From: Maribacter sp. ACAM166
GTDB lineage: Bacteria; Bacteroidota; Bacteroidia; Flavobacteriales; Flavobacteriaceae
Assembly (NCBI RefSeq): GCF_005771495.1
Contig: NZ_VAUW01000005.1
Location: 1-64,000 of the forward strand
Length of the DNA stretch: 64,000 nt
Direction: 5' to 3'
Shown: piece by piece, positions 42,892 through 54,360 of the stretch
How the letters are laid out: the number at the start of each line of letters is the position of its first letter
How positions within the stretch are numbered: position 1 is the stretch's first letter
Notes under the pieces: model-generated
Databases searched by the model: none
What the model saw: only the letters and a program-made list of their open reading frames with translations
What the model was told of the DNA's origin: nothing
Made by a program: the position numbers and the translations under genes

Positions 42892-45528
42892 TTATTTCTG
42901 CCCAGTATACATTTTATGTTTTTCATCGCCGCCGGCAATTATATAGGCAAAAAGGTCAACCACTTCTTGCTCGTTCAATCTATTCAATAAAGCTGGGGGC
43001 ATTGGTGAGACCGGTGATAGTTCTCTTTTTGTAATAACACTTTTTGCAATGCTAACGGTATAGCTTTCATTGAACGGATTGGGCATTATTACGATGGAAT
43101 CGCCAGCTTCAGATTTAATTCTTCCGGCTAATTTTTCATCATATTTAAAATGAAAAAGGGTGTTGGCGTATTGATCGGAAATTTCATCATTAGGACTATA
43201 GATAGCAAACATCAAATCAAAGGTGCTAAATTTAGCATGGGTTTGAGTTAGGTCTGGTCCTGCAGCACCGCCTTCACCGCGCATTCTGTGGCAAAGCACA
43301 CAATTTGCAGCAGCAAATGCTCTTTTACCATCTTTCAGGTTGCCTTGGTAATCATCTAAACCGCCCCAAACAATATCGCCCATATTCTCACCTGTATACT
43401 TCTTGCCCGGTCCTATAGGTTGTGGTAGTTCTGCTACGGCACTAGAAGGGGAGTAAACGCCAGAAATTTCTTGAAAATAATTCCTGCGTTCCTTTGGTAC
43501 ATTACTGATTGCGCGTTGGCGAACATTTTCCATATAGGCTTTAAAGCTCATGCCACCCTTAGAACCAAGCACGTCAAAATACCAAGAAAAGTAACGCTTT
43601 CTTAAATCGTCGTTCCAACCATTTTCAGCATTACTCAACAGCATACCATAATAAATAGCTTCACTTGGTGGCATTTTGGCAATAACATCCCTAATTAAAG
43701 GTCCGTATTCCTCACTACGAAGCGTTGCTTCTTTTGAAAGCATTTCAACACCTTCAGTTACGGTTTTTTGTTCTGTATGATATTCAAGACGTTCTACCAA
43801 TTTTGCTGTAATTCCGTCAGCTTCTAAAAATAGAAGAATTTGTGCCAATTCTTTACTTATGGCACTTTCAGGTGCAGGAAATAACGGATTCAAAGTAGTT
43901 ACAATTTCTTGTCTCTCTTTTTTAGTAGGAATTCCCATTCTTATAAAGTTGAGGGAATACGAACGAAGTAAATCCATTTGCAGATCTGCACCCAAGGATG
44001 TTATGGGGATGTGTAGTAATTTTTTCAACATCAAAGATTGAAGTTTAGGTTCACCTTGATGATTTAAAGCGATACTACTTTCAATAATTTTTCGAAAGTC
44101 TGTTTCATTGGTATAGTTATCTAACCAGCTATCAACAGGTTGGTGCTCTAAAGCGACCCTAGCTGCATAGCGAATAAATCGATCGGGATTGTCTAAATGT
44201 TCCCAAGCCAATTCAGTGCCTTTTTGAGAAACAATGGTATGATAATCTTCCAGTTGTTTACGAAGGTTTCGTTCTGTACTACCTTCTGAATTGGCTTGTG
44301 CGACCTCCATTTTTTCAGAACCGATATAGCTAAGTCGATATAAATGTGAATCGAGTCGGCGACCACCGGTGGCGAAGTATAAATTACCATCATTACCAGC
44401 AATCATATCTGTTAAGGGCAGGGGAGTACCCGATAAGAATTCTTCTCTTTTGGCTTCGTACGAACTTCCATTTGGAATTAAATTGATAAAATATACCGTA
44501 CCAAAACTCCAGTCCATTACTAGAAGTCCATTTTTGTATCTACTAGGGAAATTCAGTTTAGCGGTCGATAAAACCGCAGTTGGTGAGCCTTGTTCTAGAT
44601 TATGTACAGCAGGAAGATTATCCGGATAATAAGCAGGCCATTTTCCAGAACCTGTTCGCCATCCATATTCACTTCCACTGGTAACATGGCATATTCTAGT
44701 GGGTCTATACCAAGGCATACCAATGTCCCATTCCATATCAGCATCATACGTAAAAAGTTCCCCATCTGAATTGAAGGCGATGTCAAAAGGATTTCTATAA
44801 CCTGCTGAAATCAACTCCCAAGAAGACCCATCAGGGTTAAATTTGGTTATCCATCCACCAGGAGCCTTTATATCGTTTGCATGTCCTCTAGCATCCAAAT
44901 AAGGCGTAAATAGATTATCCTCATCCCAATTGATAGGAATACGGCTATTTTGTTGAACAGATTCGGGGATTAAGGTATGGTTTCCTGCAATAAAATAAAT
45001 CTCCTTACCATCTGGTGAAAGGGTAAAACTATGTGGCCCGTGTTCACCGTTTCCATCCAACTTAAGAAGCATTTTTACAGTGTCTAGTTTTCCATCCTGA
45101 TCATTATCGGTAATACGATAAATTCCGCTTCCATTTTCTTGGTCGTCGGGCGTATCGTCGTCCCAATTTTTATTGACTGCAACATACAAACTATTAAATG
45201 CCCATAATATACCATGTGCTTCCCCAAGTTCAAGTTCAAGTGGTATAACGTTTTGAGAATTGAGAACTTCTCCGTTTTCAGGAATTTCAAATTGATATAG
45301 TTTACCATATTGGTCACAAGCGAACATTTGGTTGTTATCCCCTTGCGCTAATGCCACCCATGAACCTTGTTCATAGCTGCTGGGGTGGTAGATTTCTTCC
45401 AGTAAGAAGCCCTCTGGAGTGTTGAATGTGATTTTGGTATTTTTAGCTATTTCTTTTTGTTCATTACTACAAGATGCAGCTATAAAAATAAGGGTGCATA
45501 CTAAAAGGCGGTTGGTTAATTTGGTCAT
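42892..45528 (-). CDS. Propeller-HEAT-cytochrome c lipoprotein (putative membrane-bound dehydrogenase type)
   Basis: An 878-residue lipoprotein (signal ending FIAASC). The N-terminal half is a six-bladed propeller of the glucose/sorbosone dehydrogenase type, with VALAQGDNNQMFACDQYGKL at the start and AGYRNPFDIAFNSDGELFTYD in the middle. A helical repeat region follows (about 420-640). The C-terminal cytochrome c domain has one haem site CVLCH (743-747) and a likely axial methionine in SPMPPALL. It probably oxidises a periplasmic substrate and passes electrons on; the substrate is unknown. Confidence 0.8.
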   Translation of the reverse strand: MTKLTNRLLVCTLIFIAASCSNEQKEIAKNTKITFNTPEGFLLEEIYHPSSYEQGSWVALAQGDNNQMFACDQYGKLYQFEIPENGEVLNSQNVIPLELELGEAHGILWAFNSLYVAVNKNWDDDTPDDQENGSGIYRITDNDQDGKLDTVKMLLKLDGNGEHGPHSFTLSPDGKEIYFIAGNHTLIPESVQQNSRIPINWDEDNLFTPYLDARGHANDIKAPGGWITKFNPDGSSWELISAGYRNPFDIAFNSDGELFTYDADMEWDIGMPWYRPTRICHVTSGSEYGWRTGSGKWPAYYPDNLPAVHNLEQGSPTAVLSTAKLNFPSRYKNGLLVMDWSFGTVYFINLIPNGSSYEAKREEFLSGTPLPLTDMIAGNDGNLYFATGGRRLDSHLYRLSYIGSEKMEVAQANSEGSTERNLRKQLEDYHTIVSQKGTELAWEHLDNPDRFIRYAARVALEHQPVDSWLDNYTNETDFRKIIESSIALNHQGEPKLQSLMLKKLLHIPITSLGADLQMDLLRSYSLNFIRMGIPTKKERQEIVTTLNPLFPAPESAISKELAQILLFLEADGITAKLVERLEYHTEQKTVTEGVEMLSKEATLRSEEYGPLIRDVIAKMPPSEAIYYGMLLSNAENGWNDDLRKRYFSWYFDVLGSKGGMSFKAYMENVRQRAISNVPKERRNYFQEISGVYSPSSAVAELPQPIGPGKKYTGENMGDIVWGGLDDYQGNLKDGKRAFAAANCVLCHRMRGEGGAAGPDLTQTHAKFSTFDLMFAIYSPNDEISDQYANTLFHFKYDEKLAGRIKSEAGDSIVIMPNPFNESYTVSIAKSVITKRELSPVSPMPPALLNRLNEQEVVDLFAYIIAGGDEKHKMYTGQK

Positions 45529-45578
45529 ACGTTCTGTGAATTATACTCTTAAAGATACGAAGTAACCTTAAATGATAA

Positions 45579-46031
45579 TCAGCCAATTTGTCGCAATCCT
45601 TCATATATGGATATTGCTACAGCGTTAGCCAAATTCAGACTACGTATATGTTCGCTGAACAAAGGGATTTTAACTGAATGTTTTTCATTCTGAATTAAAA
45701 TAGTTTTTGGGAGTCCGATTGATTCTTTACCGAAAACCAGAAACATGTCATCTTTATAATTAACCTCCCAATGGTTTTGCTTGGCGGTAGCCGAGAAAAA
45801 AACCATTTCCTTGTCTTGGTGCTGTTCAAAAAACAATTCTTGATTCTCGTAAATTTTTACGTTTAGGTGTTGCCAATAATCTAACCCTGCTCTTTTTAAA
45901 CGTTTGTCACTTAATTCAAATCCAAAAGGTTTTACTAAATGTAGTGTAGATCCGGTTGCAAGGGCTAATCTGCCAATATTACCTGTGTTATTAGGAATTT
46001 CTGGTTCTATTAGAACAATGTTAAATGCCAT
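45579..46031 (-). CDS. trmL: tRNA (cytidine(34)-2'-O)-methyltransferase TrmL
   Basis: A 150-residue minimal SPOUT methyltransferase that modifies the wobble base of tRNA-Leu. The family blocks are all present: IEPEIPNNTGNIGRLALATG at the start, RAGLDYWQ, LVFGKESIGLP and the knot-forming IPLFSEHIRSLNLANAVAISI near the end. Length is right for TrmL and too short for other SpoU enzymes. Its start overlaps the stop of the VF530-type gene by one base (TAATG). Confidence 0.95.
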   Translation of the reverse strand: MAFNIVLIEPEIPNNTGNIGRLALATGSTLHLVKPFGFELSDKRLKRAGLDYWQHLNVKIYENQELFFEQHQDKEMVFFSATAKQNHWEVNYKDDMFLVFGKESIGLPKTILIQNEKHSVKIPLFSEHIRSLNLANAVAISIYEGLRQIG

Positions 46032-46255
46032 TATTTTTTGATAGATTGTAAATATAAATGTTCTACTTTTTCACGAGCCCAAGGCGTTCTTCGTAAAAAT
46101 TTTAAACTGGATTTAATTGTCGGATTACTTTTAAAGCAATTGATGTTGACTTGACCAGCCAAATCTTCCCACGAATATTTTTCAGTAAGTTCTTCTAGAA
46201 TAGTGACTAGTTTAACTCCGTGTAGCGGATTGTTGGGTTGGGTTTCAGAATTCAT
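46031..46255 (-). CDS. VF530-family DNA-binding protein
   Basis: A 74-residue protein that matches the VF530 (DUF2132) family: [20 protein letters not shown], then [20 protein letters not shown] with the conserved lysines, and [12 protein letters not shown]. Structures of this family show a small helical fold proposed to bind DNA. It is translationally coupled to trmL. Confidence 0.88.
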   Translation of the reverse strand: MNSETQPNNPLHGVKLVTILEELTEKYSWEDLAGQVNINCFKSNPTIKSSLKFLRRTPWAREKVEHLYLQSIKK

Positions 46256-46305
46256 GAATTTCGTACTAGTATTAGTTGAGAATATATAAGAGTGTATATG
46301 TTCTA

Positions 46306-48288
46306 TTATTTTTGAAATGCAACGTACAAAGATAGGGCTGGAACCGCTATTTTATTTTTTAAGGTACGCTTTCCTTCTAAATCAAAGTTGTCTCTAGAAA
46401 CTGCCTTTTGCCAAGTTTCTTTTATAGGATAATCAATGATTTTATTTGATGCGTTATAGATTACTAAAATATTTTTCCAACTATCATCATTGGCATGGTC
46501 TTCAATAGTATAGGAAATAATTCCATTTTCCACCATTTGAAATTTTAAATGTTTAACGACATCTGAGGCACTATTCATAAAAAATGCAGGATGTGCTTTT
46601 CGTAAAGTAATCAAATTTCGGTAATAATTGAAAACGTCTTGATGTTTTACCTTCCAATTCCAATCGATTTGATTTATACTATCAGGTAAATTATAGGAAT
46701 TGTGCTCACCATTTTTAGTACGAAGTAGTTCAACACCTGCATGTAGAAAAGGGGTGCCTTGCGTTGTTAGTACAATCGCATTTGCCAATTTATGCATAGC
46801 GATTAACTCTTCTAAATCGGCATTTGGTCTAGAAACCTTTAGTTTATCGAGTAACGTGTGATTGTCATGACATGAAACATAATTGATCGCTTGCCATGGT
46901 TCTTGAGTCCAAGGAGCATTTGAGTAATTGACATTTTCATAGTCGAGTTGCGGATGTTGTATAGCCCCTACAATACCAAATTTTATGGATTCTTCTGTGT
47001 TTGTTGCCCCGCTAACAAAACCAGTACTTTCATCCTCGAAGACAGATCCTTTAATTCCGTCCCGTATGTCATCACTAAAGGCGGCAATATCGGGTAACTG
47101 TTGCATGTGTTTTTTAAGTGCTCTTTCCGCTTCAGGTAAGGGCGAATCTGTAGCGGTCCATCCTTCGCCATATAGTAATGCATCTGGATTTATTTTTTTA
47201 ACAGCATCTGATATTTTGTTCATTGCTTCGACGTCATGAATACCCATAAGGTCAAATCGAAAACCATCAATATGGTATTCTTGGGTCCAAAAGGTTACAG
47301 ATTCTATCATGAACTTTTGCATCATGGCACGTTCAGATGCTGTTTCGTTCCCACAAGCCGCGGCATCTGCAAAAGAGCCATCTTCCCAATGGCGGTAATA
47401 ATAGCCAGGCACTTCTTGATTGAAGTTAGATTCTTCGGTTTTGCCGGTGTGATTATAAACAACATCCATAATGACCCCGATACCTTTGTCATGAAAAGCC
47501 TTTACCATTTGTTTGAATTCCTTAATTCTGACTTCAGCATTAAAAGGGTCTGATGAAAAGGAACCTTCAGGTACATTGTAATTTTTTGGATCATAGCCCC
47601 AGTTGAATTGTGGGGTATTTAAAGTGGCCTCATCGATGGAATAATAATCAAAAGTTGGTAATAAGTGCACATGAGTAATCCCTAATTCCTTTAAATGATT
47701 AATTCCTGTTGCTACATTTTCAGGTCCCTTTGTCCCTTCCTCTACTAATCCTAAATACGAACCAGGAGAGGATGATCCAGAGTGAGGATGAATAGTCATA
47801 TCCCTAATATGCAGCTCATAAATTATTGCTTCATTGTAATTGGTTAAACCTGGACCTTTATCCATTGTCCATCCTTCTGGGTTTGTAGATTCCATATCTA
47901 CTACCATTGCTCTATTACCATTAACGCCAACTGCCTTAGCATAGATACCAGGTGTTTCTGCTAACCATAAATTTTCTACCCGTACTTGAAATGTGTAATA
48001 AGTGCCATTTAAGTCTCCATCAACTTTAAGTTGCCATATGCCATCCGCCCCTTTTTTTAACTGTTTGGTGGTAAAGGCTTCGGAGTTATTTCCAGTTTTA
48101 TATAAAGTTAAAACTACCTCCGCTGCAGTGGGCGCCCATAATGAAAACAATGTGTTTTCTGTTGTGTATATTGGCCACAGGGTGCTTTGGGTGGGAGCGG
48201 TATAAGAAGAAAATGCGGTACTATGTTGTATAGTACCAGATGAATATGATAATAGAAAGGATAACATCAAACTAAAGAATAATTGCAT
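46306..48288 (-). CDS. pulA: Type I pullulanase
   Basis: A 660-residue GH13 enzyme that cleaves alpha-1,6 links in pullulan and branched glucans. A signal peptide (about 1-20) sends it out. A starch-binding-like N-terminal domain ([20 protein letters not shown]) precedes the barrel. The type I mark is [17 protein letters not shown] (YNWGYDP in most); conserved GH13 regions are [19 protein letters not shown] with the nucleophile Asp, YGEGW with the acid Glu, and [12 protein letters not shown]. All catalytic residues are present. No other starch genes are near. Confidence 0.95.
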   Translation of the reverse strand: MQLFFSLMLSFLLSYSSGTIQHSTAFSSYTAPTQSTLWPIYTTENTLFSLWAPTAAEVVLTLYKTGNNSEAFTTKQLKKGADGIWQLKVDGDLNGTYYTFQVRVENLWLAETPGIYAKAVGVNGNRAMVVDMESTNPEGWTMDKGPGLTNYNEAIIYELHIRDMTIHPHSGSSSPGSYLGLVEEGTKGPENVATGINHLKELGITHVHLLPTFDYYSIDEATLNTPQFNWGYDPKNYNVPEGSFSSDPFNAEVRIKEFKQMVKAFHDKGIGVIMDVVYNHTGKTEESNFNQEVPGYYYRHWEDGSFADAAACGNETASERAMMQKFMIESVTFWTQEYHIDGFRFDLMGIHDVEAMNKISDAVKKINPDALLYGEGWTATDSPLPEAERALKKHMQQLPDIAAFSDDIRDGIKGSVFEDESTGFVSGATNTEESIKFGIVGAIQHPQLDYENVNYSNAPWTQEPWQAINYVSCHDNHTLLDKLKVSRPNADLEELIAMHKLANAIVLTTQGTPFLHAGVELLRTKNGEHNSYNLPDSINQIDWNWKVKHQDVFNYYRNLITLRKAHPAFFMNSASDVVKHLKFQMVENGIISYTIEDHANDDSWKNILVIYNASNKIIDYPIKETWQKAVSRDNFDLEGKRTLKNKIAVPALSLYVAFQK

Positions 48289-48503
48289 TTTGGGTTATTT
48301 GAAAAAGGCACAACTTTCAAGGGCTGCAATCTTTTTCACAGGTAATTAATAGGTCTTATATCGATTTAAAACTAACTTATATAAATGAAAAAACTCCAAT
48401 ACTTGGTCGCAGGTTTTTGAAAACTTCTATATTTGGATAAAATTTAGTACTTTTTTCGTGAAGGGCCATTTGCTTTTTCTTTTGGAATGCAATCGGTTTT
48501 GCT

Positions 48504-50141
48504 TTATGCTGGATTCATCCTGAATAGCTTGTTTTCAATTAAATCTTGATAATATGCTTCGGTTTTAATTAATATTGGCTTTGGTTTTTCTTTAGCGATT
48601 GGTGGTTTCTTGATATGAATTTTATTTGATTTCTTATTCTGAATTGTTTTCAATTTTGAGTTTTTGACACTTGACTGGTTATTTGAAACCTGGTCAATGC
48701 TAATAGGATAAACAGGTAAACGTTTAAGGTCTGGATTGATGGACATTAATTGGTTAAAACAGTCATCTGTATCAGCCGAATTACCACATGCCAGGGAAAA
48801 ATCATGAAGATATTCTCTTTCTAAGTCAAACCCCCTTCCTACCAGAGCATTGAAGTTTTTGGTAGTTAAATACTGCCAATCTAAAATAAGTTCATCCAAT
48901 ATATGAATATTGAGGAATGCCGCAGGTATATAATCATCATTATTTGGGTTACACTTGCTCGGTAATGGATCGTGTTTGTAATATGTTGTTAATGGTCCAT
49001 ATTGTGAAGCGCCTACACTATTACCCAAATAAAAAGCTTGGTGCTTTGGTTTATCGAAGAATGAGCTTGGAAAAACTACGTTGCTTGTATTTGGAGAAGC
49101 ACCCAATCTAAGGGGTGCATTTAGTAGTGTTATAATGTTTTCTGTTGCATCATTATTTTGTATCGCATCATTATTCCCTGCTGTAGTAATGCTTCCTAAA
49201 CTACTGGCTACACCTAATACAGTAACGGTAACAGGTGTACTGGATTCTTGATTGTTTCGGGGGTATTCGGAAAGCTCCGCTAGGTCACGAATTGTATATT
49301 TACCTAGATTGTTCTTCGCAATCATTTTCATTGTTTCGCGGTATCCTTTTTTGGTTAATTCTTGCTGTATTTTAGCATTGTGCAAGGTGTTAAAATCAAG
49401 ACTATACCCCGATTCAACAACTCGTAAGTAGTTGAGCCAATCCCCAGTAGCATTTGCATCTAAGTACGTTGTAAGTCTTTCAAAACTATTGTCATTCATC
49501 CAATTGTGACCTATTGGGTCATCAATAGTTCCATTACCATTTGTGGTTACACCGCCTGTTAAAGGAGCGTGATTATTGAATGACCTACTTGCACCGTTAA
49601 TGGATGGAATAGCTGACTGGCCATTTGGGCTATATTGGTTCATCTTGTTTATGATGTGATAAAAGAAATCATCATCACATAATAGTGCTTCGTGACCACT
49701 AAACTCTAAAAAAAAGCCATTGCCGTTATATGGGTTTTGACCATACGTTCTATTCTTAATTTCGTACACATCACCTAAAATGAAGTTGCCATCTGGGTCG
49801 TGAGCGAAGCTGTTTGTGCCAAATATTCCAATATTATTATTCTGTGTTCCAATATGCTTAAAACATGGTGTATCTATCAAATTTCCGTTGGAAGAACAAT
49901 TTGTACCATAGATGGCATTATCATAATATTTTGGTCGAATAGTTTCAACCACCAAATGATTTCTATCGCTACCCGCGGCATTAGTACCGTTTAAAACATG
50001 AATTTGAAACCCTTGTGGTGCGGCGATATAGCTGCAACTTGAGGTTACCGTAAAATCTAGATTCTGAAGTGCTTTTGTCTGTGCTTGAATAGTAGTATAT
50101 AGCAACACGGCAAGAGCAATTAATAAGGTTTTTTTTATCAT
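48504..50141 (-). CDS. Secreted protein of unknown function (545 aa)
   Basis: A 545-residue exported protein with a signal peptide (MIKKTLLIALAVLLYTTIQAQ). The mature part has several cysteines that could pair and a segment HNWMNDNSFERLTTYLDANA followed by WLNYLRVVESGYSLDF. It ends in a basic low-complexity tail (KKPPIAKEKPKP) and a short last helix. I recognise no domain and no type IX sorting signal. It stands alone between the pullulanase and rpoD terminator. Confidence 0.7.
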   Translation of the reverse strand: MIKKTLLIALAVLLYTTIQAQTKALQNLDFTVTSSCSYIAAPQGFQIHVLNGTNAAGSDRNHLVVETIRPKYYDNAIYGTNCSSNGNLIDTPCFKHIGTQNNNIGIFGTNSFAHDPDGNFILGDVYEIKNRTYGQNPYNGNGFFLEFSGHEALLCDDDFFYHIINKMNQYSPNGQSAIPSINGASRSFNNHAPLTGGVTTNGNGTIDDPIGHNWMNDNSFERLTTYLDANATGDWLNYLRVVESGYSLDFNTLHNAKIQQELTKKGYRETMKMIAKNNLGKYTIRDLAELSEYPRNNQESSTPVTVTVLGVASSLGSITTAGNNDAIQNNDATENIITLLNAPLRLGASPNTSNVVFPSSFFDKPKHQAFYLGNSVGASQYGPLTTYYKHDPLPSKCNPNNDDYIPAAFLNIHILDELILDWQYLTTKNFNALVGRGFDLEREYLHDFSLACGNSADTDDCFNQLMSINPDLKRLPVYPISIDQVSNNQSSVKNSKLKTIQNKKSNKIHIKKPPIAKEKPKPILIKTEAYYQDLIENKLFRMNPA

Positions 50142-50360
50142 ATTGTATATTGATTGTTAAGAAACAACGCTTGAAAAAGGCAAAAGATATAGTTTTGCCA
50201 TTGAATACAATAAATAGGTAGTTTACAATACTTTAATTATGATTAAATAGTATTGATTATGCGTTTGAAAAGCTTGTGAAATAGGAATAGTATGATTTGC
50301 TACTAGTACTATTTTAAGGCTGTCGATTTTCTTGACAAGGTTTCAAAAATGTATTAAATG

Positions 50361-50389
50361 AAAAAACTCCGGTAATCAGCCGGAGTTTA
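50361..50389 (-). terminator. Terminator behind rpoD
   Basis: AAACTCCGG faces CCGGAGTTT around a 7-base loop. On the minus strand a T run follows. It lies about 130 bp after the rpoD stop. The rest of the 375-bp gap (50142-50516) shows nothing else. Confidence 0.8.
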
Positions 50390-50516
50390 TTCATCAATCA
50401 AAAAACGAACAGTCATGATAAACTGTTGTTACCGTTAAAATTACAATTAATATGCCATATTACCAATTTAAGGAATATTTAACGTGCAATTTTTATAGCT
50501 TAACCGCTATTGGTTT

Positions 50517-51380
50517 CTAACCCAAATACGTTTTTAGAATTTTACTTCTTGAGGTATGTTTTAATCGTCTAATCGCTTTTTCCTTAATTTGACGAACTCT
50601 TTCCCTTGTTAGGTCAAAAGTTTCTCCAATTTCTTCTAAAGTCATTGAATGCTGGCCTGCAAGACCAAAGTATAAACGAATAACGTCTGCCTCACGCGGT
50701 GTCAATGTTTCTAATGCACGTTCGATTTCTGTACGTAAAGATTCATTTAATAACTCTCTATCTGGATTTGGAGATTCACCACTACGCAAAACGTCGTAAA
50801 GGTTAGAATCTTCACCATCAATTAAAGGCGCATCCATGGATACATGTCTTCCTGAATTCTTCAAGGACTGTTTTACATCCTCAACGGTCATATCCAATTC
50901 TTTTGCAATTTCTTCTGGAGAAGGCATTCTTTCATGCGCTTGTTCTAGAAAAGCAAAAGTTTTGTTGATTTTATTAATCGAACCAATTTTGTTCAACGGC
51001 AAACGAACGATACGCGATTGTTCTGCCAGAGCTTGTAATATAGATTGACGGATCCACCATACGGCGTAGGAGATGAATTTGAATCCCCGCGTTTCGTCAA
51101 AACGCTGTGCAGCTTTAATTAGACCAAGGTTACCCTCGTTAATCAAATCTGGCAAAGTAAGGCCTTGGTTTTGATACTGTTTAGCAACTGAAACCACGAA
51201 TCTGAGGTTGGCTTTTGTAAGTTTTTCAAGAGCGAGCTGGTCGCCTGCCTTGATTCGTTGTGCCAACTCTACTTCTTCATCAGCGGTAATCAAGTCAACC
51301 TTTCCAATTTCTTGTAAGTACTTGTCCAAAGATGCGGTCTCCCTATTGGTGACCTGTTTTGTAATCTTAAGCTGTCTCAT
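50517..51380 (-). CDS. rpoD: Primary RNA polymerase sigma factor (RpoD/SigA)
   Basis: A 287-residue group 1 sigma-70 factor. Regions in order are 1.2 ([20 protein letters not shown]), 2 ([26 protein letters not shown], then [16 protein letters not shown] for -10 recognition), 3 and 4 ([28 protein letters not shown]). Region 1.1 and the long non-conserved insert are absent, as normal for Bacteroidota, whose primary sigma reads TTG/TAnnTTTG promoters. It is the last gene of the pnp-rpoD stretch but has its own terminator. Confidence 0.97.
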   Translation of the reverse strand: MRQLKITKQVTNRETASLDKYLQEIGKVDLITADEEVELAQRIKAGDQLALEKLTKANLRFVVSVAKQYQNQGLTLPDLINEGNLGLIKAAQRFDETRGFKFISYAVWWIRQSILQALAEQSRIVRLPLNKIGSINKINKTFAFLEQAHERMPSPEEIAKELDMTVEDVKQSLKNSGRHVSMDAPLIDGEDSNLYDVLRSGESPNPDRELLNESLRTEIERALETLTPREADVIRLYFGLAGQHSMTLEEIGETFDLTRERVRQIKEKAIRRLKHTSRSKILKTYLG

Positions 51381-51485
51381 TAAAATAAATTAAGTTCAGT
51401 TTGCATAGACTGCATATACTTGTACGTAAAAAACTTCCGAATGTTACAAAAAGGAAGGAAAAAATTCATTTATCCGATGAAACGC

Positions 51486-51519
51486 ATAAAAAAGCCCCGA
51501 CCAAAAAATGTCGAGGCTA
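51486..51519 (-). terminator. Terminator behind pnp
   Basis: AGCCCCGAC faces GTCGAGGCT with one mismatch around a 7-base loop; on the minus strand six T follow. It lies 22 bp after the pnp stop. Confidence 0.85.
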
Positions 51520-51540
51520 ACTTTTTAAACTTTAGAAGAA

Positions 51541-53763
51541 TTAATCTCTTCTTGGTTTTCTATCGCGATCACGACTACGATCGTTTCCACGACGGTCATC
51601 TTTACGTTTGTCGTCACGTGGTGGTCTTTCAACAAAACCTTCGGGCTTTGGTAAAAGTGCCTTACGTGAAACTTTCTCCTTTCTTGTTCTTGGGTCAAGA
51701 CCAAAATATTTCACATCAAACACATCACCCATGTTTACCACATCAGATACGTTTTCTGTTCTTTCCCAAGCCAATTCAGAAACGTGAAGCAATACTTCAT
51801 TGCCTGGAGCATCCTTATATTCAACAACAGCACCAAAATCTAACATCTTGATAACTTTTACTTCATATACATTCCCTACTTCAGGTTTGAACAAAATAGA
51901 ATCTATTTTTGCCATAACAGCATTAATACCTTCTTGTCCAACGCCTAAAATTTCAACGATACCTTCTTCAGTCACTGGATCTTCGTTAATAACGATAGTT
52001 GTATCAGTTTCTTTTTGCATCTCTTGAATCACTTTTCCTCCTGGTCCAATTAAAGCACCAATAAATTCGTTAGGAATTCTACGCGTAACCATAGTTGGCG
52101 CATGTTCTTTTACAGCTGAATTTGGTAAAGAAATAGTTTCTGTTAGTTTGCCTAAAATATGTAAACGACCATCTCTAGCTTGTTTTAGTGCATTTACTAA
52201 AATCTCGTAAGACAATCCTTTTACTTTAATATCCATTTGACAGGCAGTAATACCTTCTGAAGTACCGGTAACTTTAAAGTCCATATCACCTAAATGATCT
52301 TCATCGCCTAAAATGTCAGAAAGAACCGCATATTTACCAGAATCAGCATCAGAGATTAATCCCATTGCAATTCCAGAAACTGGTCTTGTCATTTGCACAC
52401 CAGCATCCATTAACGCCATTGTACCAGCACAAACAGTTGCCATAGAAGATGAACCGTTAGATTCTAATACTTCAGATACAACTCTTACAGTATAAGGACA
52501 ATCTTCAGGAATCATTCCTTTTAAACCACGTTGTGCTAAATTACCATGTCCAACTTCTCTACGAGAGGTTCCTCGAATTGGTCTAGCTTCACCGGTGCAA
52601 AAAGGAGGGAAGTTATAGTGTAAATAGAAATTTTCTTCACCTTCGTAGGATGGCATATCTATTTTGTTTGCATCTCTAGAGGTTCCTAAAGTTACAGTTG
52701 CCAAAGCTTGTGTTTCGCCTCTTGTAAAAATTGCTGAACCGTGTGTTGATGGTAAGTAATCTACCTCACACCAAATTGGTCTAATTTCATCTGTTTTACG
52801 ACCATCTAAACGTAAACCTTCATTTAAGGTTAAATCTCTTATCGCAGCTTTTTCGGCTTTACGATAATAATCAGAAACTAAACCGCCATAATCTGCTAAT
52901 TCTTCTTCAGAAAAAGTAGCTTTAATGTCTGCTTTAATTTCAGCAAATGCAGCACTTCTTTCATGTTTAGCAGATCCCGCTTTTGCTATAGCATATACTT
53001 TATCGTATGCCATATCATGAACCTTCTTTTCTAAAGCTGCATCTTCTCTATCACCCTCGTATTCACGAACGTCTTTCTTTCCAAATGCTTCAGCTAATCT
53101 TAACTGAGCTGCACATTGAAGTTTAATAGCTTCATGTGCAAACTTAATAGCAGCAGCCATATCGTCTTCAGAAATTTCATTCATTTCACCTTCAACCATC
53201 ATTACAGAATCAGCAGATGCTCCAATCATCATATCGATGTCAGAATCTACTAATTGTGCTCTAGTTGGGTTGATAACAAATTCTCCGTTAATACGACCAA
53301 CTCTTGCTTCAGAGATTGCGCACTCAAATGGGAAATCTGATAATTGGATAGCTGCTGATGCTGCTAAACCAGCCATTGCGTCGGGCATAACGTCTTCGTC
53401 ATGAGACATTAACTGTATCATCACTTGCGTTTCTGCGGTATAATCTTTTGGGAATAATGGACGTAAAACACGATCCACTAAACGCATCGTAAGCACTTCA
53501 CCATCACTTGGTCTTGCTTCTCTTTTAAAGAAACCACCTGGATAACGACCTGCAGCTGCAAATTTCTCTCTGTAATCTACCGTTAATGGTAGAAAACCAA
53601 GATCTTTTTGTTCGTAATTGGAAACAACTGTACATAACATCATACATTTTCCCGATGTAACAACAACAGAGCCATGTGCCTGTTTTGCCAATTTTCCGGT
53701 TTCGATAGAAATTTCCCTACCGTCACCAAGGTCTATGACCTCTTTAAATACTTTTGGAATCAT
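51541..53763 (-). CDS. pnp: Polyribonucleotide nucleotidyltransferase
   Basis: A 740-residue phosphorolytic 3'-5' exoribonuclease of the RNA degradosome type. It has two RNase PH domains ([19 protein letters not shown] in the first, [17 protein letters not shown] in the second), then a KH domain ([18 protein letters not shown]) and an S1 domain ([18 protein letters not shown]). It ends in a short Arg/Asp-rich tail after about 710. Full length. rpsO is upstream with a hairpin between, the usual rpsO-pnp order. Confidence 0.97.
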   Translation of the reverse strand: MIPKVFKEVIDLGDGREISIETGKLAKQAHGSVVVTSGKCMMLCTVVSNYEQKDLGFLPLTVDYREKFAAAGRYPGGFFKREARPSDGEVLTMRLVDRVLRPLFPKDYTAETQVMIQLMSHDEDVMPDAMAGLAASAAIQLSDFPFECAISEARVGRINGEFVINPTRAQLVDSDIDMMIGASADSVMMVEGEMNEISEDDMAAAIKFAHEAIKLQCAAQLRLAEAFGKKDVREYEGDREDAALEKKVHDMAYDKVYAIAKAGSAKHERSAAFAEIKADIKATFSEEELADYGGLVSDYYRKAEKAAIRDLTLNEGLRLDGRKTDEIRPIWCEVDYLPSTHGSAIFTRGETQALATVTLGTSRDANKIDMPSYEGEENFYLHYNFPPFCTGEARPIRGTSRREVGHGNLAQRGLKGMIPEDCPYTVRVVSEVLESNGSSSMATVCAGTMALMDAGVQMTRPVSGIAMGLISDADSGKYAVLSDILGDEDHLGDMDFKVTGTSEGITACQMDIKVKGLSYEILVNALKQARDGRLHILGKLTETISLPNSAVKEHAPTMVTRRIPNEFIGALIGPGGKVIQEMQKETDTTIVINEDPVTEEGIVEILGVGQEGINAVMAKIDSILFKPEVGNVYEVKVIKMLDFGAVVEYKDAPGNEVLLHVSELAWERTENVSDVVNMGDVFDVKYFGLDPRTRKEKVSRKALLPKPEGFVERPPRDDKRKDDRRGNDRSRDRDRKPRRD

Positions 53764-53937
53764 AAAATTTGATTAAAACCTGCTTTTTGCAGATTAGTTA
53801 AACAATGGTCTTTCCGACTAAATTTCTCTGGTCGGAGCTGTTGTGTTGTTGTGTTGACCAATGAAAAACCGTGTGTAGCTTTTTGTGTTCGCCTTTGCCA
53901 ATGTTTGGCTAAATCTCCCAAGGCGCGGAGTATTTTA

Positions 53938-53968
53938 AAAAAAAAGGGGATAGTTAACTATCCCCTTT
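53938..53968 (-). terminator. Terminator or processing hairpin between rpsO and pnp
   Basis: AAGGGGATAG faces CTATCCCCTT almost without loop (central TTAA). On the minus strand a run of nine T follows. It begins right after the rpsO stop; since pnp follows, it may act as an attenuator. Confidence 0.85.
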
Positions 53969-53975
53969 TGCACTA

Positions 53976-54245
53976 TTATTTTCTAATACCAAGCTCTTTA
54001 ATTAGCTCTCTGTATTTTACAATATCATTTTTAATCATGTAATCAAGAAGACTTCTTCTTTTTCCTACGAGTTTCACAAGTGAACGCTCTGTGTTGTAAT
54101 CTTTATGATTATTTTTCAAGTGACCGCTCAAATGATTAATTCGGTGTGTGAACAATGCGATTTGACCTTCAGTAGAACCTGTGTTCTCTGATTTTCCGCC
54201 GTGTTTCTTGAAAAGTTCGGATTTTGCTTCTTTTGTTAGATACAT
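53976..54245 (-). CDS. rpsO: 30S ribosomal protein S15
   Basis: An 89-residue S15 of normal length, which binds the central domain of 16S rRNA. GSTEGQIALFTHRINHLSGH, HNTER-like YNTERSLVKLVGKRRSLLDY and YRELIKELGIRK are the classic blocks. It lies upstream of pnp, as in most bacteria, with its own terminator-like hairpin. Confidence 0.97.
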   Translation of the reverse strand: MYLTKEAKSELFKKHGGKSENTGSTEGQIALFTHRINHLSGHLKNNHKDYNTERSLVKLVGKRRSLLDYMIKNDIVKYRELIKELGIRK

Positions 54246-54360
54246 TCCAATATTATTTTAAATGATTTTTATGTATTATGATTGATTTTCAATCAGGGCG
54301 CAAAGATACTCTTTTTTTGAAATATGAAACTATTTCAAATTAAGAAAACATCTAGCAGCA

